A DNA stretch of 64,000 bases from Desulfospira joergensenii DSM 10085 (GCF_000420085.1 NZ_ATUG01000002.1:186001-250000), one strand, 5' to 3'. Counted from the first letter of the stretch, positions 27,075-35,728 are shown. Made by a program: numbers and translations. Notes: generated by a model from the letters alone, not told the origin.

Positions 27075-28046
27075 TTATTTCACGGCTTCCAGCATCTTCC
27101 CAAGCAGGGTTTTCACCCTGGAATCCTTGAACAGGTCCATGTCTTTCAGGCCGGCCACCTTTGCCCGGAAAGACGTGATATCCGGATCTTCCACCACGGA
27201 CATGCCCTTTTCCTTGAGCAGGGCCAGGCGCTGGGCGTTCTTGTCCCGGTTGTTCTTTCTCTGGAACCGGGCCGCATCCTTAATGGCCTGGGAGATCATG
27301 TCCTGATCTGCCGGGGACAGCTCGTTGAACCAGGTCAGGGAAGCCACGTCAATATGGGGGGAGTAGACATGACGGGTCAGGGTCATATATTTCTGAATTT
27401 CATGGAACTTATAGACTTCCATGACCCAGAGGGGGTTTTCCTGGCCGTCGATGACTCCCTGTTCCAGCTCGGTGTAAATGGGCCAGGGCATGGGCGTGGG
27501 ATTGGCCCCCAGGGTCTGCCAGATGGTCTTGTGAAGAGCCGAGGACATGACCCGGATCTTGAGTCCCCTGACATCTTCCGGACTTTTTACGGCTCTTTTG
27601 TTGTTGGTCAGGTTCCTGAACCCGTTTTCGGAAAAACAGAGGCCCTTGAAGCCCGAGGTCTCCAGGCTTTTTAAAATTTCATCTCCCAGGGGGCCGTCCA
27701 GGATCTCATCGGCCTGGGCATAATCTTTGAACAAAAAGGGGTAGTTGATGACCCGGACAATGGGGTCAAAGGTGTCAAAGGGACCGCCTGTGATTATCCC
27801 CATCTGAATGGTGCCCATCTGGATCTGCTGGAGGATTTCCGTTTCATTGCCCAGGGAGGCGGAATGGAAGATTTTGACCGTAAACCCCTTGTCTGAACGC
27901 TCTTCCAGAAGGGACTTGAATTTTTGGGCCACGATGTTCTGGGCGGACCCGGGCTTGGTGACCACGCCCAGTTTCAGGGTTTTTGCCCAGGCGCCCGGCA
28001 GGGCCGCCAGTAAAACAATCAGCATGAGAACCGGAATTCTTTTCAT
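27075..28046 (-). CDS. TRAP transporter substrate-binding protein (DctP)
   Basis: The periplasmic solute receptor, first gene of this operon. I start it at 28046, where AAGGAG is well placed and a signal peptide begins (MKRIPVLMLIVLLAALPGAWA); the open frame continues 83 codons further upstream without coding character. The 323-residue product has DctP hallmarks: NYPFLFKDYAQADEILDG, GFRNLTNNKRAVKSPEDVRGLKIRVM with the conserved Arg that binds a ligand carboxylate, and ELEQGVIDGQENP. The ligand is therefore probably a carboxylic acid, though its identity cannot be read from sequence. Confidence 0.93.
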   Translation of the reverse strand: MKRIPVLMLIVLLAALPGAWAKTLKLGVVTKPGSAQNIVAQKFKSLLEERSDKGFTVKIFHSASLGNETEILQQIQMGTIQMGIITGGPFDTFDPIVRVINYPFLFKDYAQADEILDGPLGDEILKSLETSGFKGLCFSENGFRNLTNNKRAVKSPEDVRGLKIRVMSSALHKTIWQTLGANPTPMPWPIYTELEQGVIDGQENPLWVMEVYKFHEIQKYMTLTRHVYSPHIDVASLTWFNELSPADQDMISQAIKDAARFQRKNNRDKNAQRLALLKEKGMSVVEDPDITSFRAKVAGLKDMDLFKDSRVKTLLGKMLEAVK

Positions 28047-28503
28047 TTTTTCTCCTTGCCTGTTAGGGGTTAGTCTCAGACCCTGCCCTATGTATGCAAA
28101 CTCGTCAATGAAGTCAAGGTGGAGGGGAAATCTGCACAGGGCAATCCCATCTATATTTGCCGGCCATTGGCATGGATCTTCCACTCCATTCTCGCCGGCA
28201 GGTCCTGGCCGGCTCCGAGGATGCCGGCGTCCGGCATATCCCGTTCCAGACCCATGCCATTGGCCCCACGACTTGACAGACCAAAGCTCCAGCAACGGAT
28301 TCCCTGTTTAAATGCTGGACCGGTGCAACGGCCTAGGCTTCAGCGTAAAAATCCTTCCCTCTGCGGAGTTGAAGCCCCCAGGGCCGGGACTTGCATAATT
28401 TACATGCGATTCCTCTGGAAATCTTCAATATCGGGCTTTACTTTAGGGCCCTATCTGTTTAAATTTAAGGAAAAGATCAATTCCATTCTTTGGGAGGCGA
28501 ATC
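28047..28503 (+). other. 457-bp gap with decayed coding character
   Basis: This stretch lies between the divergent dctP gene and a small plus-strand gene. It is GC-rich, with two overlapping plus-strand frames that both look protein-like. One reads LVNEVKVEGKSAQGNPIYICR around 28090-28155. A +1-shifted frame reads RQVLAGSEDAGVRHIPFQ and ends in TGA near 28275. This looks like the end of an old gene broken by a frameshift. The second half (28300-28500) holds the promoter and leader of the next gene. No family is recognised. Confidence 0.3.
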
Positions 28504-28785
28504 ATGAAAGCAATCCAGGCGGAATATGACAAAGCATCCAGGAAAGCATCCATAAAAAAAGATGCCCGGCCCGAGGACTGGCCTGCGGTCTGCCAAAAAT
28601 TTAACGACGATGTGGAGCGAATCTGCGATGTGGGGGATATGGAAGGATATACAGGGCTTTATGCCTGCTATGACGATGCAAATAAGGCTTTTTTTTATCT
28701 TGTCCGGGAAGACAAGGCTCTTTACCGGATGAAACGAAAACACTTTCTGGACAATATTGGAGTCGATCCGGCCGGGTCGGCATGA
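28504..28785 (+). CDS. Small conserved-looking hypothetical protein
   Basis: A 93-residue soluble protein with no family I recognise. The ribosome site GGGAGGCGAATC is strong, and codon use is like the neighbouring genes. It is charged, with an ARPEDWPAVCQKFNDDVERICDVGD segment and a basic C-terminus (RMKRKHFLD). The two cysteines (in AVCQKF and RICDVG) are not in a metal-binding spacing. It is isolated, ending 42 bp from the convergent DUF2284 gene. Confidence 0.65.
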   Translation: MKAIQAEYDKASRKASIKKDARPEDWPAVCQKFNDDVERICDVGDMEGYTGLYACYDDANKAFFYLVREDKALYRMKRKHFLDNIGVDPAGSA

Positions 28786-28826
28786 AATCCGCCGCCACTT
28801 TCAATTTGTAGAGATCTTGCCCGGTT

Positions 28827-29468
28827 TCAGTCCAGCAGGATAATGGAGTAGTACTTAAAGGTCTGCTTCAGGTCCACGGCCACCTGGGTCCCGATGCCGA
28901 TGTTCTTCAGGGTTCCGATGAGGTCGATGGACAGAGCCTCCACCGTGGGCCTTTTCTGCATGGGAAACCGGCAGTTCTCAGGGTAAGCGCACTTTTTGCA
29001 CAGGGAGCAGGCGCCGCTCACCAGGCCGAAAGCCTTGTCATATCCTTCCAGGAACAGGTGGCGCTCCAGACTGACCGTTCCTTTCCAATAGCGGACCTGG
29101 TCCATCCGGTTTTTATTGGTTGCCCGGTAGAATTCACTGCATTTCTGGTTTCCCGTCAGCAGCAGGGCCGTTGAATATTCGCTTAAAAGGTCTTTCACCT
29201 CTGAAAGATCGGGCGTGGCCGGGGGGCAGGACCAGTTGGAGTTATACTGTGCGCATCCGTACCGGCATTTGAGGTTGACCCAGTTGGCCACCACAATCTC
29301 CTCAATGTCAAAGGGCAGGATGGATTCAAGCCCGTATTTTTCCCCCTTGACATGGAGGTCTTCCAGCAGATCCTCGGAAAGTCCCTTTTTGGCGCGAAAG
29401 GACTTGACAGGATGGTTGCCGGTTCCGTGGATGGAGACGATCTTCTTGTAGTTTTCGGCAAATTTCAT
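28827..29468 (-). CDS. DUF2284 cysteine-rich metal-binding protein
   Basis: A 213-residue soluble protein of the DUF2284 family, predicted to bind metal or Fe-S. Its cysteines fall in CRYGCAQYNSNWSCPP (about residues 65-80) and CSLCKKCAYPENCRFP (about 155-170), the typical pair of clusters. It begins 5 bp after the preceding DUF6951 gene and is last in the corrinoid methyltransferase operon. DUF2284 proteins are frequent in anaerobes beside corrinoid methyltransferase genes. A role in delivering electrons or metal to the corrinoid system is plausible but unproven. Confidence 0.85.
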   Translation of the reverse strand: MKFAENYKKIVSIHGTGNHPVKSFRAKKGLSEDLLEDLHVKGEKYGLESILPFDIEEIVVANWVNLKCRYGCAQYNSNWSCPPATPDLSEVKDLLSEYSTALLLTGNQKCSEFYRATNKNRMDQVRYWKGTVSLERHLFLEGYDKAFGLVSGACSLCKKCAYPENCRFPMQKRPTVEALSIDLIGTLKNIGIGTQVAVDLKQTFKYYSIILLD

Positions 29469-29473
29469 GGGAT

Positions 29474-29800
29474 CTACTCTTCCTTTTCGATTTTCAGGGT
29501 CACATCTTTGGGAACCGCCATTCCAAGGGCCACCTCAGCGGCTTTAAAAATGGCAACAGGAACCGGGCAGGCCAGGTGACACTTGGCTTTTTCACCGGCA
29601 GCCATGACCGGGTGCCGGGTCAACGGGATGAACAGATCATTGAGGCTGAGTTCAGGAAGGGACCGGGACATGTCCTGGATCATGGTACAATCACATTCCA
29701 GGATTTCTATGGCTACGCTTTTTTTCCCGGCCGGGCCGGCCTTGATAATGCATTCAAATCCGCATACCCCCGGATCAACCCTGACAATGACCTTTTCCAT
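29474..29800 (-). CDS. DUF6951-type small protein of the methyltransferase operon
   Basis: A 108-residue protein. It has an N-terminal VRVDPGVCGFECIIKA segment and the conserved cysteines in VCGFEC, ECDC and KCHLACPVP. The pattern resembles a small family annotated DUF6951, which I recognise mainly from its beginning and from its location beside corrinoid methyltransferases. The GGAGG ribosome site is good. It follows the RACo gene by 111 bp, with a hairpin in the gap, and is followed 5 bp later by the DUF2284 gene. It may bind Fe-S or the cobamide apparatus. No catalytic motif is seen. Confidence 0.72.
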   Translation of the reverse strand: MEKVIVRVDPGVCGFECIIKAGPAGKKSVAIEILECDCTMIQDMSRSLPELSLNDLFIPLTRHPVMAAGEKAKCHLACPVPVAIFKAAEVALGMAVPKDVTLKIEKEE

Positions 29801-29836
29801 TCAGCCTCCTGTAATCGGTTTGAAAGAAGGGGAAAA

Positions 29837-29860
29837 CCGCCACCTCACAAGAGGTGGCGG
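29837..29860 (-). terminator. Hairpin between RACo and DUF6951 genes
   Basis: A perfect 10-bp stem (CCGCCACCTC with GAGGTGGCGG, 4-nt loop) is followed on the minus strand by TTTTCCCC. It lies inside the apparent operon, 51 bp after the RACo stop codon. A partial terminator or processing site that lowers expression of the two small genes is likely. Confidence 0.5.
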
Positions 29861-29911
29861 CTGCTAAAAGGCAAAAGGCGTTGAAATAAAGCCAATCCCC
29901 CCCTGATAGCC

Positions 29912-32011
29912 TTAGTTTTTAAGGTCCGGTTTTACCGGTCCCTTGGGTCCCTGGTGCAGGACATGTTCCGGTACCACGCCTTCAAGATGGGGAAACTCAT
30001 CCTTCATGTGTGGCATCTGCATGGCTTCCATGAAATCCGTCTCAAAGGTCGGCTCCACGGTCAGCTCAAGGTATTGGACGTTCCGGGCGCACCAGTTGGC
30101 TTCATCCCGTTTTTTCTTGTTGAGCAGGGCAGCCCGGCAGCCGTCTCCGGCCGCATTGCCCACCCCGTGGATCTGCTCGATTTCGCAGTCCGGGAACAGG
30201 CCCATGACCAGGGCTTTTTCCCGGTCCACATGGGTTCCGAAAGCCCCTGCAATTTTAACCGTATCCACCTTTTCAATGCCCATGCGTTTCATCATGAGTT
30301 TGCAGCCGGCATACAGGGCTCCCTTGGCCAGCTGGATCTGGCGGATATCCTTCTGGGTAATGACGATATCCTTGTCAATGGAAGAGTCTTCCTTCCAGGC
30401 CAGGACAAATTCAGGCTGTTTGGTTTCCGCATTTTTCCGGAACCTGGGATTGTCCTTGAGCAGTTTCTTGTTAAACACTCCGGTCTTGGTGATGACACTG
30501 GACCGGTAGAGTTCGGCCAGGACATCCAGGATGCCGGAACCGCAGATTCCCTTGACCTTCATCTCTTCGGGCTTGGAGAACTTGCGGGATTTGTCGTGGC
30601 CGATGACCCGGTAATCCACATCCTGATTGTCCGGGTCGATTTCAATCCGCTCGATGGCCCCCGGAGCCGCCCGCATGCCGAAGCTGAGCTGGGCGCCTTC
30701 CATGGCCGGGCCTGTGGCGCAGGAAGAAGAGTAGAGTTTGTGCCGGTTACCGAGAATGAGCTCCCCGTTGGTTCCAATATCGATGATGAGCTGGATCTGG
30801 TCGCCCTTATAGGGTTCTTCGGCCAGGAGTACGCCCACGTTGTCTCCGCCGACAAACCCGGCTTCATTGGGCATGGCGAAGACATAGGATGAGGGGTTGA
30901 TGTCGATCTTCAGGTCCCTGGCCTTGATGTCCAGGCTGTGGTGGATGACCGGCGGGAAGGGTGCCAGGCCCACGGGTTCGGGATCCAGCCCCAGAAGGAT
31001 ATGGTGCATGGCCGTATTAAAGCCGATGGTTACATCCTCGATGTCTTCCTTGTTGATCCTCAGGTATTCAACGCCCTCTTCAAGGATTTCCCTGTACTCA
31101 TCCGGACCCTCGTCCCCTTTTTTCTTCTTGATCTTTTTCTTCTTGGGATGGGTCTGGGAGATGGCCTTTTCAATCAGGGAATTGATTCCCTCGATGATGT
31201 CATCGCTCATCCGCTTGAGCCCCCCGGGGGTGGTCATGTGGAAGGTGATCCTTGCCATGACGTCCTCGCCGTATTTACACTGGGGATTCATGATGGAAGA
31301 GGTCCCGATCACCTCCATGGTGGTCAGGTCGCACAGGTAGCCGGCACAGGTCGTGGTTCCCACGTCAATGGCGATGCCGTAGGCACGTTTTGCCCGGCCC
31401 GGCTGGATGCGGATGACTTCCTTGTTATTCCAGACACTCACGGTGACGGTCCATTTCCCTTCCCGGATGGTCCCGGGCAGGGTTCGCAGGGTGACGATGT
31501 CAACGGTCAGATCTGTCAGGCCGTACTCCCTTGCCAGACCGTTGCACAGACGTTCCCAGTCTCCGATCTTGTCTTCAAAATCGGGTTTTTTCACCTCAAT
31601 GGTATAAAGTTTGACCATGGGGTCGAACTCGATGTTGATATCCCGGGCCGCCTTGGAAACCACCTGTTTGCCTGCACGGGATTCTTCGGGGACAAAGACC
31701 AGGATGTCATCCTCGATCTTGGCCACGCAACCGAGCCGAAAGCCCTGTTTCTTCCGTTCAGGCGGGATGAATTTGGATTCCAGTTCCTCTTCCCAGGGAG
31801 TGACATGGTCCATGGAGGACTGGATATTGTATTTTTCAAAATGACCTTCTTCCACGCGGACGATACACTTGCCGCAAACCTTGGTTTCACCGCAGAGCGC
31901 CTCGATATCCACACCGATGAGCCTTGAGGCTTCTATGATGTTACAACCTTTGGGCACCTGGCCGCGCCGGCCTGAAGGCTGAAATATCACATTTACATAT
32001 TCTTGTGCCAT
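29912..32011 (-). CDS. Corrinoid activation protein, RACo-type ferredoxin/ASKHA ATPase
   Basis: A 699-residue protein that would reduce inactive Co(II) corrinoid back to Co(I) at the expense of ATP. The N-terminal 2Fe-2S ferredoxin domain has C40, C46 and C49 (CGETKVCGKC) and a fourth Cys in FRLGCVAKIEDD near residue 96. The rest is the linker plus the RACo C-terminal ASKHA domain (DUF4445), with phosphate-binding GIAIDVGTTT near residue 215 and IDIGTNGELILG near 440. A lysine-rich insertion (HPKKKKIKKKKGDEG) near residue 295 is unusual. AAGGAGC precedes the ATG, 17 bp after the corrinoid protein gene. It corresponds to the activator (MtvD/MtoD-type) of O-demethylase modules. Confidence 0.92.
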   Translation of the reverse strand: MAQEYVNVIFQPSGRRGQVPKGCNIIEASRLIGVDIEALCGETKVCGKCIVRVEEGHFEKYNIQSSMDHVTPWEEELESKFIPPERKKQGFRLGCVAKIEDDILVFVPEESRAGKQVVSKAARDINIEFDPMVKLYTIEVKKPDFEDKIGDWERLCNGLAREYGLTDLTVDIVTLRTLPGTIREGKWTVTVSVWNNKEVIRIQPGRAKRAYGIAIDVGTTTCAGYLCDLTTMEVIGTSSIMNPQCKYGEDVMARITFHMTTPGGLKRMSDDIIEGINSLIEKAISQTHPKKKKIKKKKGDEGPDEYREILEEGVEYLRINKEDIEDVTIGFNTAMHHILLGLDPEPVGLAPFPPVIHHSLDIKARDLKIDINPSSYVFAMPNEAGFVGGDNVGVLLAEEPYKGDQIQLIIDIGTNGELILGNRHKLYSSSCATGPAMEGAQLSFGMRAAPGAIERIEIDPDNQDVDYRVIGHDKSRKFSKPEEMKVKGICGSGILDVLAELYRSSVITKTGVFNKKLLKDNPRFRKNAETKQPEFVLAWKEDSSIDKDIVITQKDIRQIQLAKGALYAGCKLMMKRMGIEKVDTVKIAGAFGTHVDREKALVMGLFPDCEIEQIHGVGNAAGDGCRAALLNKKKRDEANWCARNVQYLELTVEPTFETDFMEAMQMPHMKDEFPHLEGVVPEHVLHQGPKGPVKPDLKN

Positions 32012-32028
32012 TGGTTGTGCTCCTTTGA

Positions 32029-32700
32029 TTATTTGATGTCGCCTTTCTGGAATTCCCTGAGCCGGCCAATCATTTTTATCCCTTCAGATACGGCATTTCC
32101 GGCTGATTCGGCATATCCGTCGGCACCAAACAGATTGGCCACGTCACGGGTCACAGGGGCACCGCCCAGCATGATCAGGCAGTCGGGATTTTTTTCCTTG
32201 ACCATGGCGATAACCTTTTTCATGCCCATCATGGTGGTGGTCATCATGGCTGACATGGCCAGAACGTCTGAGTTGACGTCCAGCTGTTTTTCAACAAAGT
32301 CTTCCAGGGGTACGTCCCGGCCAAGGTCGTAAACGTCCCAGCCGGCCACGTCAAACATCATCTTCACCAGGTTTTTACCGATATCATGGACATCGCCCTG
32401 GATGGAGCCGATAACCACGGAGGCCTTGGGGGCATCCACGTCCATCTTGATATGGGGACGGAGGATATCCAGCCCTTTATAGAGTGCATCTGCGCACATC
32501 AGGACTTCCGGAACAAAGTACTCATTGGTGTCAAAAAGAACTCCGACTTCCTCCATGCCGGCTGCCAGACCGTCCATGACAGCCACCATGGGATCTACGC
32601 CTGAATCAAGTGCTTCCTGGGCGGCATCGGCGCAATCGTCTTCCTCATACTCTACAACGGCTTCTTTCAGTTTTGCTAAGATTTCTTCTTGGGTAGACAT
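32029..32700 (-). CDS. Methyltransferase cognate corrinoid protein
   Basis: A 223-residue cobamide-binding shuttle protein (MtbC/MttC/MtvC class). The N-terminal helical cap (about 1-90) precedes the Rossmann domain with GDVHDIGKNLVKMM near residue 100, whose His is the lower cobalt ligand, then SAMMTTTMMGMK and LMLGGAPVTRD. It would carry the methyl group between the substrate methyltransferase and the acceptor methyltransferase encoded on either side. AAGGAGAAAG precedes the ATG. A paralogue sits at 35057-35728; the stretch LAMSAMMTTTMMGMKKVIAM is identical in both. Confidence 0.95.
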   Translation of the reverse strand: MSTQEEILAKLKEAVVEYEEDDCADAAQEALDSGVDPMVAVMDGLAAGMEEVGVLFDTNEYFVPEVLMCADALYKGLDILRPHIKMDVDAPKASVVIGSIQGDVHDIGKNLVKMMFDVAGWDVYDLGRDVPLEDFVEKQLDVNSDVLAMSAMMTTTMMGMKKVIAMVKEKNPDCLIMLGGAPVTRDVANLFGADGYAESAGNAVSEGIKMIGRLREFQKGDIK

Positions 32701-32755
32701 GTTTACTTTCTCCTTAAAGATGGTTATGAAAATTTTAATCGATCAAACCATGGTC

Positions 32756-32792
32756 ACGGCCGGGACATCCTTTACAGGAAAGTCCCGGCCGT
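32756..32792 (-). other. Intercistronic hairpin before the corrinoid protein gene
   Basis: ACGGCCGGGAC and GTCCCGGCCGT form a perfect 11-bp stem, with a second small stem (TCCT/AGGA) inside the loop. There is no T run. It fills the 100-bp gap between two genes of one operon, which suggests an mRNA processing or stabilising element favouring high corrinoid protein synthesis. Confidence 0.45.
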
Positions 32793-32800
32793 CGTGGCAT

Positions 32801-33850
32801 TTACACTCTTCCAACAGCCGGGGATGCTTTTTTACCGTATTCACGAACGGTTTTAACGTAAGTCTTCATGTTGTCTTCTTTGACTTCCGGCCAGATGTCG
32901 CACCCGGGCCAGACAGAGTCGAGTCCGTCGTCGATACATTTTTTAATGATGGTCTCAACCTCTGCCTGGTCTTCTATCTGGCAGAGGGTGGCATAGGGGT
33001 CAAAATTACCGAAAAGCAATATGTCGTTGCCCAGTTTTTCCCGGGTTTCGGTGATGGTGTTTTTCTGATCCACGCTCAGGGCATCTGCGCCGCATTCGTG
33101 CATCATTTCAATGATCATGTCCGTGGACCCGCAGATGTGGTTTACCGACGGTACACAGGTAATGGCGTCAAAGACTCTTTTCAGGTTCGGGCCGACCAGG
33201 GTTTTCCACATCCGGGGGGAAAGAAGGTCGGTGCCGGATCCCATGTCCCTGACACTGATAAAGTCCACATCCAGTTCCTGGTAATGTTTGACCAGATCTA
33301 CGGTGATATCGGTCACCTTGGTCAGGAAGGCCTCAATCTGTTCTTTCTGTTTTTTCAGGCCCTTGAGGAGAATATCCAGTTCCATGATCTGACCCGCCAT
33401 GGTAAAAGGACCCAGGACCCAGGCACCCACGGCCAGCTCAGGAGCCTCTTCCTTGATAATCTTAAAGGCTTCGTCGATCATGGGCAGGCGGCCCTGGGTC
33501 ATGAAATTATCCGGAATATCGATCTCATCCAGGGTTTTCCACTTGTTGGGAACCGTGGGATAAATCACCCCGTCTGCATTCTCATACAGGGAAACCCCGC
33601 GCCCCATGGCTTCGGCCACAACGGCCATGTCATAGGGAATGACCACGGCGTCCAGTCCGAACATCCGGGCGGACTCAATGGCGGACTGGGCCATGAGTTT
33701 GGCATCGGTGTGAATTTTGGCAAACTGGGTGCCCATTTTGTCAATGGCCTGGACCACAACCGCTCCCTGGCCGCTGAAGCAGGGCATGGTGTCCAGGGGT
33801 TCTTTTTTAAACAGCTTCTGAACTCTTTCTTTTCCTGTAAGCTCTGACAT
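32801..33850 (-). CDS. MtaA/CmuA-family zinc methyltransferase (uroporphyrinogen decarboxylase fold)
   Basis: A 349-residue enzyme. ATG 33850 is chosen because AAAGGT lies just upstream; a TTG start 5 codons earlier is possible. The uroporphyrinogen-decarboxylase-like barrel carries the zinc ligands of MtaA/MtbA-type enzymes: H238-x-C240 in NHICGST and C317 in WPGCDIWPE. In archaea such enzymes methylate the thiol of coenzyme M. In bacterial MtvB and archaeal MtoB O-demethylases the same fold takes a methyl group from methoxy-aromatics onto the corrinoid protein. The neighbours (MtrH-like protein, corrinoid protein, RACo) fit an O-demethylase module. The coenzyme M genes nearby raise the coenzyme-M alternative. 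The sequence alone does not decide. Confidence 0.9.
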   Translation of the reverse strand: MSELTGKERVQKLFKKEPLDTMPCFSGQGAVVVQAIDKMGTQFAKIHTDAKLMAQSAIESARMFGLDAVVIPYDMAVVAEAMGRGVSLYENADGVIYPTVPNKWKTLDEIDIPDNFMTQGRLPMIDEAFKIIKEEAPELAVGAWVLGPFTMAGQIMELDILLKGLKKQKEQIEAFLTKVTDITVDLVKHYQELDVDFISVRDMGSGTDLLSPRMWKTLVGPNLKRVFDAITCVPSVNHICGSTDMIIEMMHECGADALSVDQKNTITETREKLGNDILLFGNFDPYATLCQIEDQAEVETIIKKCIDDGLDSVWPGCDIWPEVKEDNMKTYVKTVREYGKKASPAVGRV

Positions 33851-33921
33851 GATTCTACCTTTCAAATGATTCGGTTAATATAATTTGGCAATCCTCTTTA
33901 TCTATTTTAATAGGGGACAGA

Positions 33922-34875
33922 CTATTTCCTTATGCTTTGAAGATTTTCAACGAAATCGGGAAAGAGCTTGAACAGCGGATGGGTATCGACCTTGGGCAGC
34001 CTGCCGGTTTCACTGAAAACAGCCGTTGCCAGGAAAGCGTCTGCCATGGCAATGGCCGGGATGATCCGCTGGGCGCCGACCATGGGGCCGGAGAAGATAA
34101 TATCATGGTAGAGGAATGCAGACAGGGATTCCAATGCCGCGTCTGCGGCCGACCATCCCTTAAATCCCCATTTTTCACGGGCCTCCTTCCACATATAGGA
34201 TCCGTTGGAAGGTGCGCTGCCCGTTGCAAAACCCCATTTTTCCTTGATCATCTTGTTGGCCAGGCCGCACATGGCCGTTGCCGGACCGTTCATGACCGAG
34301 GTGTCGACAAACAGGTTTTCAAAGCTGGCATCGTTCTTTTCAATGGCATCCAACAGTTTCTGGGTTCCTGCAATCCTTCCCGATGGCATCTGATCCTCCT
34401 GATCAAAGGAGACCAGAAGAACGTTTTTTACACCGATCTGGGCCATTTCCTTGATTTCCGTATCCAGATCCTGTTCCCAGACCGTGATGCTGTTGTAAAA
34501 CATGCGGTCCAAAAGTCCCTTTTCAGCGCAGTAGGCAGCCGCTTCCAGCTTGGGCTTCATTGTCCAGGCGTCGATGCAGAACGGCATATCCGAGTTGTCG
34601 ATTACAAAGTCGATAAAGGTCTTGAATTCCGCGCCGGTATTGGCAACGATGTCTGCCATTCCGGGGACCCCTGTCTCTTCGGACAGCTTGTCCTGGGTCT
34701 TAAGAAGATCGGCAGCCAGTTTTTCGTCAAACCCGTCCTTGCGTTTGCCCGGGAAGATCTTGTCTCCCTTTTGAAAAATGGAATTACAAACTACGGTGGG
34801 GTAATCTCCCGGCTGTCCGCCGAATTTTACTCCGCCTACTTCGCAGATCTGCTGTTCGGTATCGAACTGAAACAT
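33922..34875 (-). CDS. MtrH/MtgA-family methyltransferase
   Basis: A 317-residue TIM-barrel methyltransferase of the MtrH family, the subunit of methanogen Mtr that handles the pterin methyl group. In bacteria these proteins (MtvA, MtgA) move methyl from a corrinoid protein to tetrahydrofolate. Family stretches include the N-terminal EQQICEVGGVKFGGQPG, MPFCIDAWTMKPKLEAA, LLVSFDQEDQMPSGR and a C-terminal HDIIFSGPMVGAQRI region. The ribosome site is an excellent AGGAGGAG. It is the first gene of the main methyltransferase transcript, with the palindrome at 34979-34999 about 105 bp upstream. In a sulfate reducer the resulting methyl-tetrahydrofolate could enter the Wood-Ljungdahl pathway. Confidence 0.92.
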   Translation of the reverse strand: MFQFDTEQQICEVGGVKFGGQPGDYPTVVCNSIFQKGDKIFPGKRKDGFDEKLAADLLKTQDKLSEETGVPGMADIVANTGAEFKTFIDFVIDNSDMPFCIDAWTMKPKLEAAAYCAEKGLLDRMFYNSITVWEQDLDTEIKEMAQIGVKNVLLVSFDQEDQMPSGRIAGTQKLLDAIEKNDASFENLFVDTSVMNGPATAMCGLANKMIKEKWGFATGSAPSNGSYMWKEAREKWGFKGWSAADAALESLSAFLYHDIIFSGPMVGAQRIIPAIAMADAFLATAVFSETGRLPKVDTHPLFKLFPDFVENLQSIRK

Positions 34876-34978
34876 CTTCTCCTCCTGAATAATAAATGAT
34901 TTTAGGCCAGTGACGTTTCTCTATACTTAAGTGAGATTTTGATTCAGGCTGACTGTAGCAGAGGGGTCTAAAAAAAGT

Positions 34979-34999
34979 AAATCGTCCCCGGGACGATTT
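34979..34999. promoter_or_regulatory. 21-bp palindrome, copy 1, upstream of the MtrH-like gene
   Basis: AAATCGTCCC and its exact complement GGGACGATTT flank a central C. A second copy with 19 of 21 identical positions lies at 35843-35863. Both sit 100-140 bp upstream of a minus-strand corrinoid-system start codon, as expected for a shared regulator site. It also falls 56 bp after the stop of the second corrinoid gene, so a terminator reading was considered, but no T run follows. Confidence 0.65.
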
Positions 35000-35056
35000 T
35001 CAGATTTAAAAAGCCTAAGTTTGAATGAAAAAGGACGAGTCCCCGGAAAGGGATTT

Positions 35057-35728
35057 CTATAATCTGGCCTGTTCGTGGAAACGGTCCATCATTTCAAGGA
35101 CCTCCCGGACAACTTCTCCGGCGGAGGAGGCATACCCGTCAGCACCGAAAAGAGCCGCAATATCCCGGTTCAGGGGGGCGCCGCCCAGCAGGATCATGCA
35201 TTCAGGGCATCTGTCTTTGGCCATGGCAATCACCTTTTTCATTCCCATCATGGTGGTGGTCATCATGGCCGACATGGCAAGGATATCTGCCCTGACCTCT
35301 TCAAGTTTTTCCACAAATCGCGCCAGGGGAACGTCGTATCCCAGGTCATGGACCTCCCAGCCGGAGGAGATAAACATCTGTTTGACTAGGTTTTTGCCGA
35401 TCTCATGAACATCGCCCTCCACGCACCCGATGACCAGGGTGATTCTGGGATGAATCGGCTTGATTTTTAGATGGGGTTTGAGGATTTCCAGGCCGGCATA
35501 AAGGGCATCTGCGCAGAGCAAGACTTCCGGGACAAAGTACTGGCCTGCGTAGAACAGATTGCCCACGGTTTCCATTCCCTTTGCCAGGCCTTCCAGAACC
35601 GCGGCAGCCGGATCGATCCCCAGGTCAAGCGCTTTTTTAGCAGCAAGGCTGCAGTCCTCGGTATTGTACTTGATCACCGAATTTCTCAACGCTGCTAAAC
35701 ATCTTTGCCGGTCCTGCATTTTCAGCAT
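35057..35728 (-). CDS. Second methyltransferase corrinoid protein
   Basis: A 223-residue paralogue of the corrinoid protein at 32029-32700, with the same helical cap and GDVHEIGKNLVKQM cobalt-ligand motif, roughly half of all positions identical by eye. It is transcribed separately, 181 bp upstream of the MtrH-like gene, with its own palindrome copy upstream. Two ATGs compete: 35728 has AAGGG very close, and 35719 has it about 11 nt away. No separate methyltransferase accompanies it, so it may swap into the same module for another substrate or serve the zinc methyltransferase in a second reaction. Confidence 0.93.
   Translation of the reverse strand: MLKMQDRQRCLAALRNSVIKYNTEDCSLAAKKALDLGIDPAAAVLEGLAKGMETVGNLFYAGQYFVPEVLLCADALYAGLEILKPHLKIKPIHPRITLVIGCVEGDVHEIGKNLVKQMFISSGWEVHDLGYDVPLARFVEKLEEVRADILAMSAMMTTTMMGMKKVIAMAKDRCPECMILLGGAPLNRDIAALFGADGYASSAGEVVREVLEMMDRFHEQARL

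Noticed and set aside
32801..33850. Uroporphyrinogen decarboxylase (heme biosynthesis)
   Set aside because: The fold matches, but the zinc ligands H-x-C and C and the corrinoid operon context indicate a methyltransferase.
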